Origin: Paenibacillus brevis
Lineage (GTDB): Bacteria > Bacillota > Bacilli > Paenibacillales > Paenibacillaceae
DNA: 64,000 bases
Direction: 5' to 3'
Assembly: GCF_018919145.1 (NCBI RefSeq)
Contig: NZ_JAHLQJ010000012.1
Coordinates: 1 to 64,000 of the forward strand
Position numbers and translations under genes: made by a program. The notes beneath the pieces were generated by a model, which ran no database searches, was not told the DNA's origin, and worked only from the letters and a program-made list of their open reading frames with translations. This document shows, one piece after another, positions 6,244 through 13,611 of the stretch (the stretch's first letter is position 1; each line of letters starts with the position of its first letter).

Positions 6244-8556
6244 CTACAGCAAAGGATGCTCATGTTTGGTCAGCAGGATTTGCCAACGGCGATTCACTTC
6301 ACGCTCAAATTCATGCAGTGCAGCTTCATTCTCAGGCTTGAGCAAATGACGTGTCTTGCCCATGGTCTTCAGCCAATCAGTCAATGGCACCCGCTTGTCT
6401 TTATCCTCTGGATTATAGGTAATGGTTGTCTGACCATGCTCGACCTCATACAGCGGGAAGAAGCAGGAATTCACCGCTGCATCCACGATCTCTGTACCCT
6501 GATCATCCTTCGTAATCCAGTTCAGTGGACAGGCTATCAATATTTTACCATAGACCAGTCCTTCGTTCTGTGCGTACCATTGCGCCTTGGCCGCTTTCTT
6601 GACCAAATCCTGCGGGTAAGCTTCACTGCCGGTAAATACGTAAGGGATATTGGTAGCCGCCATAATTTGCGGTGTATCCTTGTGATGGAATACCTTTCCC
6701 TTCTGTACGGTACCGATATTGGACGTCGAGGTCCGGTGTCCGAGCGGAGTCGAATAAGAGAGCTGTGCTCCGGTATTCATATATCCTTCGTTATCGTACT
6801 CGACAATGATCATCCGATGATTCCGCAATGCTGCGCCAATCGCCGGCCCCATCCCGATGTCCATCCCGCCGTCGCCGGTAACCATGACAAACGTAAAGTC
6901 ATCTTTCAAGCCAAGCTCATCGAGCTCTCCGCGCCGCTTGCGTTCCCAGAACATCTCGACAACACCGGACAGCGTAGCCGCGCCATTCTGGAACAGGTTA
7001 TGAATATAAGTCGCTTTATGAGAGGAATAAGGATAGCCGGTCGTAACAACCATCGCGCAGCCGGTATGGAACAGGGCAACAATATCTCCCTCGATCCCTT
7101 TAAAGAACAGCTCCAAGCCCGAGAAAATGCCGCAGCCCGGACAAGCGCCATGCCCCGGAGCAATCCGCTTCGGCTTCTTCGTCAGCGCCCGCAGCGGCGG
7201 GATCCGCACGCCGAGCTTGCCGGTCTCTTCATTTTTTGTCACCGTGATAAGCCCTGTCTTCAGATCCTCGAATTTTAGCGGATTCAGTACCCGAGCTGGC
7301 GCCACATCCGGATTTCCCGGCGTATGTCCATAATAATCGAATGGCACTTCAACCCGGCCTTGTTTGGCGGCTTCAATCGCCAGCTCGAACAGATGCATGC
7401 CGTCTTCGGCATAGAACTCCTTACCGCCCAGTCCGTACACGCGGCTAATAACCTGGGTAGTATGGTTGCCATGGGTAAACAGCGCAGCCTTGATCTCATT
7501 GCTTATATTACCGCCATAAGCGCCGTAAGAGTCTGCCCGGTCTCCGATTGTAACCGCCTTGACATGCTTCAGGGCATCCGCAATTTGTTGTTGCGGGAAG
7601 GGACGGATGACATTCGGCGCAATCGATCCGGCCTTGATTCCTTGCCGACGCAGATCATCAACCACGTCCTTGATGATCTCGGAAGCCGAGTTCATCAGGA
7701 ATACCGCTACTTCGGCATCCTCCATCCGATACGTATCCAGCATGCTGTACTTTCTGCCGGTCAGCGCTGCATACTCATCGGCAATCCGTTCAAATACCGC
7801 TTCCGCACGGTACATCGCCTGGGACTGCTGGTATTTGTTATTGATATAATCCGGTTCGTTCATGTAGGGTCCGACCGTAATCGGATTATTACGATCCAGC
7901 GTATGCGGGAACCCGGCCGGCGGCCGTTCTCCAACAAACTTGAGCACATCTTCACTGTTGGCAAAAGTATTCACACGCCGCTTTTGATGGGAGGTAAAAT
8001 AACCGTCCGACGCCACAAGCACCGGCAATCGCACCTCTGGATCCTCAGCCAGCTTGAGCGCAATAATATTCATGTCATAGACCGACTGCGGATCCCGGCA
8101 CATCAGGATCGGCCAGCCCGTGTTCAAGGCAAAATACAAGTCCGAATGATCACCGTGGATATCCAGCGGCCCGGAGACCGAGCGGCAGACCAGGTTCATG
8201 ACCATCGGAAATCTGGTGCCGGCCTGTACCGGCATTTGCTCCAGCATATACATATACCCGTTGGCGCTTGTGGCGTTAAATACACGTCCGCCTGCCGTGG
8301 AGGCGCCATAACAGATTCCTGCCGAGCTATGCTCGCCATCAGAGGCAATCAGTTTGATATCATGCTGGCCATTTGCCTTCATAAGATCAAGGAATTGCGC
8401 TACCTCCGTTGAAGGCGAGATCGGAAAGTATCCCATAATATGATAATTGATTTGACTTGCGGCATAGGCCGCCATTTCGTTGCCTGACTCATATACAACC
8501 CGCTGCTCTACTGTTCCATGGGTTAATTCATGCTCTTGATCCAAATTCATCGCCAT
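6244..8556 (-). CDS. 2-oxoacid:ferredoxin oxidoreductase, fused alpha-beta subunit
   Basis: Residues about 1-440 are the pyruvate:ferredoxin oxidoreductase alpha type (PISPSTEVAQFLD, DGEHSSAGICYGAS). From about 460 it is a TPP-binding beta subunit with CPGCG (about 472), GCAMVVTTGYP and the GDGGMDIGMGP thiamine diphosphate motif (about 560). The enzyme decarboxylates a 2-oxoacid to acyl-CoA and reduces ferredoxin. Its partner gamma-delta chain is encoded just upstream (8817-9824). The frame stays open to 8631, but that part lies inside repeat B2; AAAGGCGG before the ATG at 8556 sets the start. Alpha-beta fusion is unusual for the family. The substrate (pyruvate or branched 2-oxoacid) cannot be told from sequence alone. 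Confidence 0.88.
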   Translation of the reverse strand: MAMNLDQEHELTHGTVEQRVVYESGNEMAAYAASQINYHIMGYFPISPSTEVAQFLDLMKANGQHDIKLIASDGEHSSAGICYGASTAGGRVFNATSANGYMYMLEQMPVQAGTRFPMVMNLVCRSVSGPLDIHGDHSDLYFALNTGWPILMCRDPQSVYDMNIIALKLAEDPEVRLPVLVASDGYFTSHQKRRVNTFANSEDVLKFVGERPPAGFPHTLDRNNPITVGPYMNEPDYINNKYQQSQAMYRAEAVFERIADEYAALTGRKYSMLDTYRMEDAEVAVFLMNSASEIIKDVVDDLRRQGIKAGSIAPNVIRPFPQQQIADALKHVKAVTIGDRADSYGAYGGNISNEIKAALFTHGNHTTQVISRVYGLGGKEFYAEDGMHLFELAIEAAKQGRVEVPFDYYGHTPGNPDVAPARVLNPLKFEDLKTGLITVTKNEETGKLGVRIPPLRALTKKPKRIAPGHGACPGCGIFSGLELFFKGIEGDIVALFHTGCAMVVTTGYPYSSHKATYIHNLFQNGAATLSGVVEMFWERKRRGELDELGLKDDFTFVMVTGDGGMDIGMGPAIGAALRNHRMIIVEYDNEGYMNTGAQLSYSTPLGHRTSTSNIGTVQKGKVFHHKDTPQIMAATNIPYVFTGSEAYPQDLVKKAAKAQWYAQNEGLVYGKILIACPLNWITKDDQGTEIVDAAVNSCFFPLYEVEHGQTTITYNPEDKDKRVPLTDWLKTMGKTRHLLKPENEAALHEFEREVNRRWQILLTKHEHPLL

Positions 8557-8606
8557 GATTGGTATACCGCCTTTCTTTTTTCCTAGAAATGTTCCTATTG
8601 ATTCGT

Positions 8607-8820
8607 GTTCAAAAAGTTGGGTTTTCAGCACCGAGAAGGTTGTGAGAACCCGAAGAAGGAGGAACGGAGTGTAGGCAAAACCTACATGAGCAAAATGCTT
8701 CTAAAGGAAGCATACCTCGTAAGCATCCGCTCGGACTTCTAGAGTGAGCGCAAGATTCGATGTCGAATTAACCTCATGAATTACTTCGTGATCAAAAGAT
8801 GACTTTTGAACAACCTCTAT
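8607..8820 (+). repeat. Family B MITE-like repeat, full-length copy (B2)
   Basis: Ends GTTCAAAAAGT (8607) and ACTTTTGAAC (to 8811) are inverted repeats, followed by the conserved flank AACCTCTAT. Inside is a string of small perfect hairpins: GGTTGTGAGAACC, TGTAGG/CCTACA (8670-8686), ATGCTTC/GGAAGCAT (8695-8713) and ATTCGATGTCGAAT (8755-8768). It lies between two genes that should form one operon, and its right end overlaps the stop codon (8817-8819) of the gamma-delta gene. Confidence 0.85.
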
Positions 8821-9824
8821 TGATTCACCAGATCAAACAAATGCGGCACCCGGTACTGTTCGCCGTATCCATCTTCTTCCCGTTCTCCGGACAGCGCGTC
8901 CGTCGGACAAGCATGGATGCACTTCAAACAGCCCTTGCAGTATTGATAATCAATGCCCATCAAGAACATTTGAGGACGCCCCTTCTTATCAGGCAGCTCC
9001 TCCCAGACAAAGCAATTGTCCGGGCAGACGTTGTCGCACTGGGCACAGTGAATACAGGACTCTGACTTGAAATGAGGAAGCATTCCTGAGCGGGAGATAC
9101 TCAGATCCTTCAGCATGCTATTGCCCGGATTGATAACCAGACCGCCGATCGGCTGGGTTTCATATCCGAGCACCGGCGTGTCCGACCGAACAAATTCCGG
9201 CATCTGGATTCCTTCCGGCAGCTTAAAGGTCTGAATCTCAACCTCTTGATACCCGCGTTCAAAGGTTGCCAAAGCCGGTGCAACGGCTCCGGGGTACTTC
9301 TTCTCCAGCGACTTGCGGATGACCGTCTTCATCGTCTCGGGGTCCAGAAATGGACAGAGACGGAACATGGCCCCCAGCATCGCCATATTCACCTTGTTAT
9401 TCTCTTCCAATGCAATTCCGGTGGCATCAATGACCGCAATCGTTCCGCCAACCAGCTTCAGCTTTTCCTTCAATTCCTCCGGCGTCTTCTTGGAATTAAC
9501 CAATACGGTGCTGTCCTCGTAAATGCCGCTGATCACATTCACCGTCTTTGAAAGCGCCTCCTGAAAAATAGCTACCATATGCGGGCGCTCTACCGGCGAC
9601 GTATCGCGGATCGGGGTCTTCAGATCACAAAACCGGATATGCGCCTTGACCGGCGAACCCTTCTTCTCCGATCCATAGGAAGAGAAGCTTACGCCTCCAA
9701 GACCGGCCCCCTCCACTCCTGCTTCGGCAAGCATTTTGCCTGCCAAGTTGGCGCCAAGTCCTCCGATCGACTCCAAACGAATTTCAAAAAAACCAAGTTG
9801 ATTGAGCTTCGGCAGTTGTACCAT
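8817..9824 (-). CDS. 2-oxoacid:ferredoxin oxidoreductase, fused gamma-delta (ferredoxin) subunit
   Basis: Residues about 10-185 form the gamma domain (GIGGLGANLAGKMLAEA, SSYGSEKKGSPVKAHIRF). A linker leads to a C-terminal two-[4Fe-4S] ferredoxin domain with CIHCAQCDNVCP (about 255) and CKGCLKCIHACP (about 293). All eight cluster cysteines are present. It pairs with the alpha-beta chain downstream to make a complete enzyme from two polypeptides. The ATG start has a weak site (GGGAG 12 bases upstream). Repeat B2 begins at its stop codon and separates it from the partner gene. Confidence 0.88.
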   Translation of the reverse strand: MVQLPKLNQLGFFEIRLESIGGLGANLAGKMLAEAGVEGAGLGGVSFSSYGSEKKGSPVKAHIRFCDLKTPIRDTSPVERPHMVAIFQEALSKTVNVISGIYEDSTVLVNSKKTPEELKEKLKLVGGTIAVIDATGIALEENNKVNMAMLGAMFRLCPFLDPETMKTVIRKSLEKKYPGAVAPALATFERGYQEVEIQTFKLPEGIQMPEFVRSDTPVLGYETQPIGGLVINPGNSMLKDLSISRSGMLPHFKSESCIHCAQCDNVCPDNCFVWEELPDKKGRPQMFLMGIDYQYCKGCLKCIHACPTDALSGEREEDGYGEQYRVPHLFDLVNQ

Positions 9825-9930
9825 TAGTCCGACGACTCCCTTCTTCGCTGCTGCGAATGAAATACGATTACACGATTAACATAGTTAAATTAGTCACACA
9901 AAAATAACCCTTGATTAATGTTTCAATTTA

Positions 9931-9947
9931 TCACAATCGTGGTGTGA
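9931..9947. promoter_or_regulatory. Possible operator upstream of the oxidoreductase genes
   Basis: TCACA, seven bases, then TGTGA form an inverted repeat about 110 bases upstream of the gamma-delta gene. The half-sites resemble those bound by Crp/Fnr or Rex type regulators, but the spacing (7) is not the usual 6. The rest of 9825-10096 is AT-rich and holds no gene. Confidence 0.3.
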
Positions 9948-10080
9948 CGAATGTAACAAATGTCATATGGACAATCTCAAATCAGGCACGATTGCGCAGA
10001 TGTCATAAAAATCACAGAATGTCGAATTCTCCGTTTGAAATGGGCTAAAAATCTCGATTCCTGCGCTTTCCCGAGAAATA

Positions 10081-10115
10081 AAAAAAGCCGGCCGGATTAC
10101 TCGTCCAGCTGGCTC
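10081..10115 (-). terminator. pncB terminator overlapping the stop codon
   Basis: On the minus strand AGCCAGCTGG and CCGGCCGGCT form a stem followed by TTTTTTTATT. The stem's left arm is still coding, and the TAA stop lies in the loop. Confidence 0.75.
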
Positions 10116-11551
10116 ATATATTCTTCAATCATTCGCTGCTTCAATTCCCAGGCTTCCTGACTCAAATTAACCCGATAGATCTCCGGATTCAGCTTACGCA
10201 AATACTCAGGCCAGAACATGTTCAACTGATCCCGATGGTGCTGCCGAATTTCCTGGAGGGCGGGTAATTGATAGACCCGTTCGCCGTCTATAAAGATCGG
10301 TCGCAGCATGGAGACAGCCTCATAGCTGCTGACCGTCTTCTTCATGTAAGGGTGCACCGGATCAAACAGACGCAGCTTCTCCCCCTCACGGGCCAATTGC
10401 TCATGCGGAAGGCAAATATAATCTGCAATCGCTTTTCCGCTCTCCTTGCTTACAATCCGCAGGACATCCTTCTTGCCCGGCGAAGTCACCTTCTCAGGAT
10501 TGCCAGAGATCTTGATCGTAGGAGCCATCTCCCCGTCAAGCTCGCGCTCCACCAGCTTGTAAACACCGCCAAGCGCAGGCTGATCTGCTGCGGTGATCAG
10601 CTGTGTCCCAATTCCCCAAGTATCAATCTTCGCACCCTGGGCTTTGAGGTTAAAGACTGTATTTTCATCCAGATCATTGGATGCAACGATCTTGACATAA
10701 GACAAGCCCGCCTCATCGAGCAACTGCCGGGCCTGAATGGACTGATAAGCCAAATCACCGCTATCAATCCGGATGCTGCCGAGCCGCTTGCCCATCTTCT
10801 CCAGCAGCTCTGCGGTTTTAATCGCATGAGGTATCCCGCTATTTAACGTATCATACGTGTCGACCAGCAAGGAGACTTGATCAGGCAAAGCCTTGGCAAA
10901 CACCTCAAACGCCTCTTGCTCCGATCCGAAGGTTTGCACCCAGGAATGGGCATGGGTACCTTTCGTAGGGATACCGAACATTTTGCCGGCCAGAAGATTC
11001 GAAGTAGCATCGAACCCGGCTATATATGCCGCTCTAGAGCCCCAGACCGCAGCATCCGCTTCCTGGGCTCTGCGCGTTCCGAATTCCAGAAGGACATCCT
11101 TGTCTGCAACCAGCTTGATTCTCGATGCCTTTGTAGCAATCAATGTCTGATAATTCATGAAATTAAGCAGTGCAGTCTCGATCAGCTGCGTCTCCAGAAT
11201 CGTCCCTTCCACCCGAATCAGCGGCTCGTTAGGGAAGCAAAGATCGCCCTCCTGCATGGAGAGGATCGTTCCGCGAAACTGGAAGTTTCTCAACAGCTCA
11301 ATAAATGCGGGATCGTAATTCTCTTCCTGCTCCATTAAGTAGCTCAAATCTTCTTCTGTAAAACGCAAATGCTCCACATATTTAGCAATCCGCTCCAGTC
11401 CGGCAAACACGGCATAACCGTTCCCGAACGGAAGCTTCCGGAAGTACGCCTCAAATACCGCCTTGCGGAGATGGGTGCCATGGACCCAATGGGCATACAT
11501 CATATTAATCTGATATTTGTCTGTATGAAGCGCCAGGCTTTCGCTCTGCAT
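10097..11551 (-). CDS. pncB: Nicotinate phosphoribosyltransferase
   Basis: A 484-residue NaPRTase of the long Bacillota type. It makes nicotinate mononucleotide from nicotinate and PRPP in the NAD salvage pathway. Key features are LHTDKYQINMMYAHW at the N-terminus, EFGTRRAQE, GIPTKGTHAHSWVQ (with the conserved His) and RIDSGDLAYQS in the PRPP-binding region. The frame extends to 11620, but those extra 23 residues come from repeat B3; AAGGAGGAG before the ATG at 11551 marks the real start. An NrtR-like Nudix gene lies directly upstream on the same strand, which fits an NAD-salvage pair. Confidence 0.95.
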   Translation of the reverse strand: MQSESLALHTDKYQINMMYAHWVHGTHLRKAVFEAYFRKLPFGNGYAVFAGLERIAKYVEHLRFTEEDLSYLMEQEENYDPAFIELLRNFQFRGTILSMQEGDLCFPNEPLIRVEGTILETQLIETALLNFMNYQTLIATKASRIKLVADKDVLLEFGTRRAQEADAAVWGSRAAYIAGFDATSNLLAGKMFGIPTKGTHAHSWVQTFGSEQEAFEVFAKALPDQVSLLVDTYDTLNSGIPHAIKTAELLEKMGKRLGSIRIDSGDLAYQSIQARQLLDEAGLSYVKIVASNDLDENTVFNLKAQGAKIDTWGIGTQLITAADQPALGGVYKLVERELDGEMAPTIKISGNPEKVTSPGKKDVLRIVSKESGKAIADYICLPHEQLAREGEKLRLFDPVHPYMKKTVSSYEAVSMLRPIFIDGERVYQLPALQEIRQHHRDQLNMFWPEYLRKLNPEIYRVNLSQEAWELKQRMIEEYMSQLDE

Positions 11552-11559
11552 GGTTCTTC

Positions 11560-11700
11560 TCCTCCTTGACTGAACATGTGCTGTTAAGAAGTATGCTTCC
11601 TTTGGAAGCATTTCGCTCATGTAGGTACTGCCTACACTCCGTTCCTTCTTCAGGTTCCCGCAACCTTCCCGGTGCTGAAAAGCTGGCCTTTCGAACTCAC
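11560..11700 (-). repeat. Family B MITE-like repeat, partial copy (B3)
   Basis: On the minus strand it starts at GAGTTCGAAAGGCCAGC and keeps TTTTCAGCACCGGGAAGG, GAACGGAGTGTAGGC, a CCTACATGAGC segment and the ATGCTTCC/GGAAGCAT hairpin. The distal third seen in copies B2 and B6 is missing. It begins 4 bases after the Nudix stop codon and ends just before the pncB ribosome binding site. Confidence 0.8.
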
Positions 11701-11704
11701 AATT

Positions 11705-12484
11705 TTAAGTATAGATAGATAACTGCGGCGTGAAGTCAGTAAATCTGTACAATTGCGCAGGACGCTGGGAGTACTGATTGGAAAGCATCGGCTTCCCCCC
11801 TTCATCCAGCACTTCCTCCAGAATGCCCTGGCGGCTGCGGGTAGATGTGATTTTTCGAATAAAGTTCAATTCGGCAAAATCAGGTACTACCGTCTGGATC
11901 ACTTGGTAAAGCTCGCCGAGTGTAAATTGCGGAGGAAGAAACTGCTTCGCAATCGTTGTCTGAAGCATCTGCGCCTGAATCCGGCGGTAGGCATCCTCCA
12001 GAATTTCGCGATGGTCGAACGCTAGATCCAGTTCTTCCAATGCCTCCTGCATGGTAAACAAACCTACCTCCTGAGCATCATCCGCCGACTGCCGCTTCTC
12101 AAGCACCCATTCCTCGACGAGAGCGAAAAAGGCATGAGAGATAATCCAACCGCGGGGATCACGTCCTGGCTTGCTGTAGACCCCCAAATATTCGAGATGA
12201 TGGCCATCAACTCCGGTTTCTTCCTTCAGCTCACGTCTGGCGGTCTCATATAAAGACTCGTCTTCCTGGGAAAAGCCCCCTGGCAATGCCCATGCGCCGG
12301 CAAACGGCCAGCTTCTGCGTCGGATAAGCATCACCTTAAGGTCAAAGCGGGGCAGCGACTTGGTGACCGCCTTTCGCTCCTGCCGGGTCAATGTGAACAT
12401 CACAATATCTGCCGGAATTCCATCCGGTGTCCGGTACTTTTTCACTTCATTCATCGGCTTCTTCGGCCGCTCTCCACTACTCAT
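11705..12484 (-). CDS. NrtR-like Nudix protein (Nudix domain plus C-terminal winged helix)
   Basis: The N-terminal half has a full Nudix box, G-x5-E-x7-REL-x-EE-x-GV (GGFSQEDESLYETARREL, about residues 70-90 of the longest frame), so catalytic residues are kept. The C-terminal 110 residues (LPPQFTLGELYQVIQTVV, then LNFIRKI) match the shape of the winged-helix region of NrtR regulators, which sense ADP-ribose and control NAD genes. Adjacency to pncB supports that role. A plain ADP-ribose or nucleotide hydrolase is the alternative. The start chosen is an ATG with GGTGAT 7 bases upstream; two GTG codons lie just before it. Confidence 0.78.
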   Translation of the reverse strand: MSSGERPKKPMNEVKKYRTPDGIPADIVMFTLTRQERKAVTKSLPRFDLKVMLIRRRSWPFAGAWALPGGFSQEDESLYETARRELKEETGVDGHHLEYLGVYSKPGRDPRGWIISHAFFALVEEWVLEKRQSADDAQEVGLFTMQEALEELDLAFDHREILEDAYRRIQAQMLQTTIAKQFLPPQFTLGELYQVIQTVVPDFAELNFIRKITSTRSRQGILEEVLDEGGKPMLSNQYSQRPAQLYRFTDFTPQLSIYT

Positions 12485-12564
12485 CCTTATCACCACATCT
12501 GTGAGTTATAAACGCTGCGCAGATCTTCCTCGCAGTCGCTTCCTTCATAAACTGTTGGAATATT

Positions 12565-12957
12565 TCAGGCTTTCGGCACACGGAACGTTGCCGTCGAGAT
12601 GCAGCCCAATACTCCTTCGGCATCCCGCACCTCCGCCCTAAGGGTCATTGTACGATAAGTTTCGTGCAATGGAAATGCAGATACCTTCAGTATACCTTTA
12701 TGCATCGGCGACAAAAACTGGACATTTAAATGCGTCGTGACACCCAGCCTTCCCTTGACGGCTCCTACCAGCGTCCCCATCGACTGATCCATCATTGCCG
12801 ACAGAACGCCTCCGTGAACGATGCCCATCGAGTTCAAATGGCGTTCGTCAGCGTTCAGCCCGATCTCCACCATCTGCTTGTCCGCCGAAATCAGCTCCAT
12901 ACCCAGGAGCCCCCAGAAGGAGCGCTCCTCCTTATCCATAATTTCTTTCCATTCCAT
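12565..12957 (-). CDS. PaaI-type hotdog-fold thioesterase
   Basis: A 130-residue single hotdog domain with the PaaI/YbgC-like signature HLNSMGIVHGGVLSAMMDQSMG (the segment around HGG holds the active site) and a terminal beta strand CISTATFRVP. It probably hydrolyses acyl-CoA or aryl-CoA thioesters in the cytosol. GGAGG lies 11 bases before the ATG at 12957; a longer frame to 12996 has no ribosome binding site. It stands between the Nudix gene and ricA and has no obvious partner. Confidence 0.85.
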   Translation of the reverse strand: MEWKEIMDKEERSFWGLLGMELISADKQMVEIGLNADERHLNSMGIVHGGVLSAMMDQSMGTLVGAVKGRLGVTTHLNVQFLSPMHKGILKVSAFPLHETYRTMTLRAEVRDAEGVLGCISTATFRVPKA

Positions 12958-13063
12958 GCGAAGACCTGCCTCCTGTCCGCTACAGGCCCTTTTCATAACT
13001 ATTGTGTCTGTAGTCTTTTATGTAATATTTAGAGGTTATATTTGATTTGAATTGATTTTCATC

Positions 13064-13092
13064 AAAAAGGTGCGGAAGAAATCTTCCGCACC
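13064..13092 (-). terminator. Terminator after ricA
   Basis: GGTGCGGAAG and CTTCCGCACC (13069-13092) form a 10-bp stem with a 4-base loop, and TTTTT follows on the minus strand. Confidence 0.88.
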
Positions 13093-13102
13093 GACTTGAA
13101 AT

Positions 13103-13564
13103 TCATTCCCCATAACCGGAAGTCGTTGCCGGCTCGCTCCCTGCTTCCACGTTTACCTTCTCCGAGACGGTATCCCGGATCACTGTAATAACGAGCTGCA
13201 GCAAGTAATTAATATCGCTCTGACTCTGCTGGAATTCAGTAACCAGCGGGATGCCGTCCAGTTCATCCTGAAGCTCGGCGATCTCCTGCTCGATCTTATC
13301 CACCATCGCTTTGTTCTGGAAGCTCTCGAAAGCAACAACCTCTTTCTGCTTCTTCTTGATCGTGGAGATCAGCTGCTGAATCCGCTCATGCTGTTGAATC
13401 ATATGCTCAGCCTTCTGGAATTGGCGAACCTCCTCGCTTGTTCCTATCAGGCCTGCCAATTCTTTGGCCTTGGTCATAATATCATCACGAATGACCAGGT
13501 TGCGTGAATCATACGTTGGAATACCGCAATCCGTAAACTCCTGATGCTGATGTTGCTCTCCCAA
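13103..13564 (-). CDS. ricA: RicA (YmcA) regulator of RNA processing and biofilm/sporulation
   Basis: A 153-residue YlbF/YmcA-family helical protein (EEVRQFQKAEHMIQQHERIQQLI, then FQQSQSDINYLLQLVITVI). In B. subtilis RicA works with YlbF and YaaT to direct RNase Y and promote phosphorelay-dependent development. The N-terminus carries a Cys-containing segment (CGIPTYDSRNLV) ahead of the family domain. The start is TTG with GGAGGG 7 bases upstream. It follows miaB, as in B. subtilis, and is ended by a strong terminator. RNase Y, its likely target, is encoded 11 kb away in this window. Confidence 0.88.
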   Translation of the reverse strand: MGEQHQHQEFTDCGIPTYDSRNLVIRDDIMTKAKELAGLIGTSEEVRQFQKAEHMIQQHERIQQLISTIKKKQKEVVAFESFQNKAMVDKIEQEIAELQDELDGIPLVTEFQQSQSDINYLLQLVITVIRDTVSEKVNVEAGSEPATTSGYGE

Positions 13565-13611
13565 AGGAATTCCCTCCTTATTTGATCATACCTGCATGAA
13601 AGGACCCGGCA

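Noticed and set aside
7324-8412. A long plus-strand frame opposite the alpha-beta oxidoreductase
   Set aside because: It is antisense to a gene with intact catalytic motifs, and its composition (His, Arg, Ile rich) is that of a reverse-strand shadow.
8607-8820. Family B as a CRISPR or tRNA-like array
   Set aside because: There is no regular spacing of identical repeats and no cloverleaf; the hairpins differ from one another.
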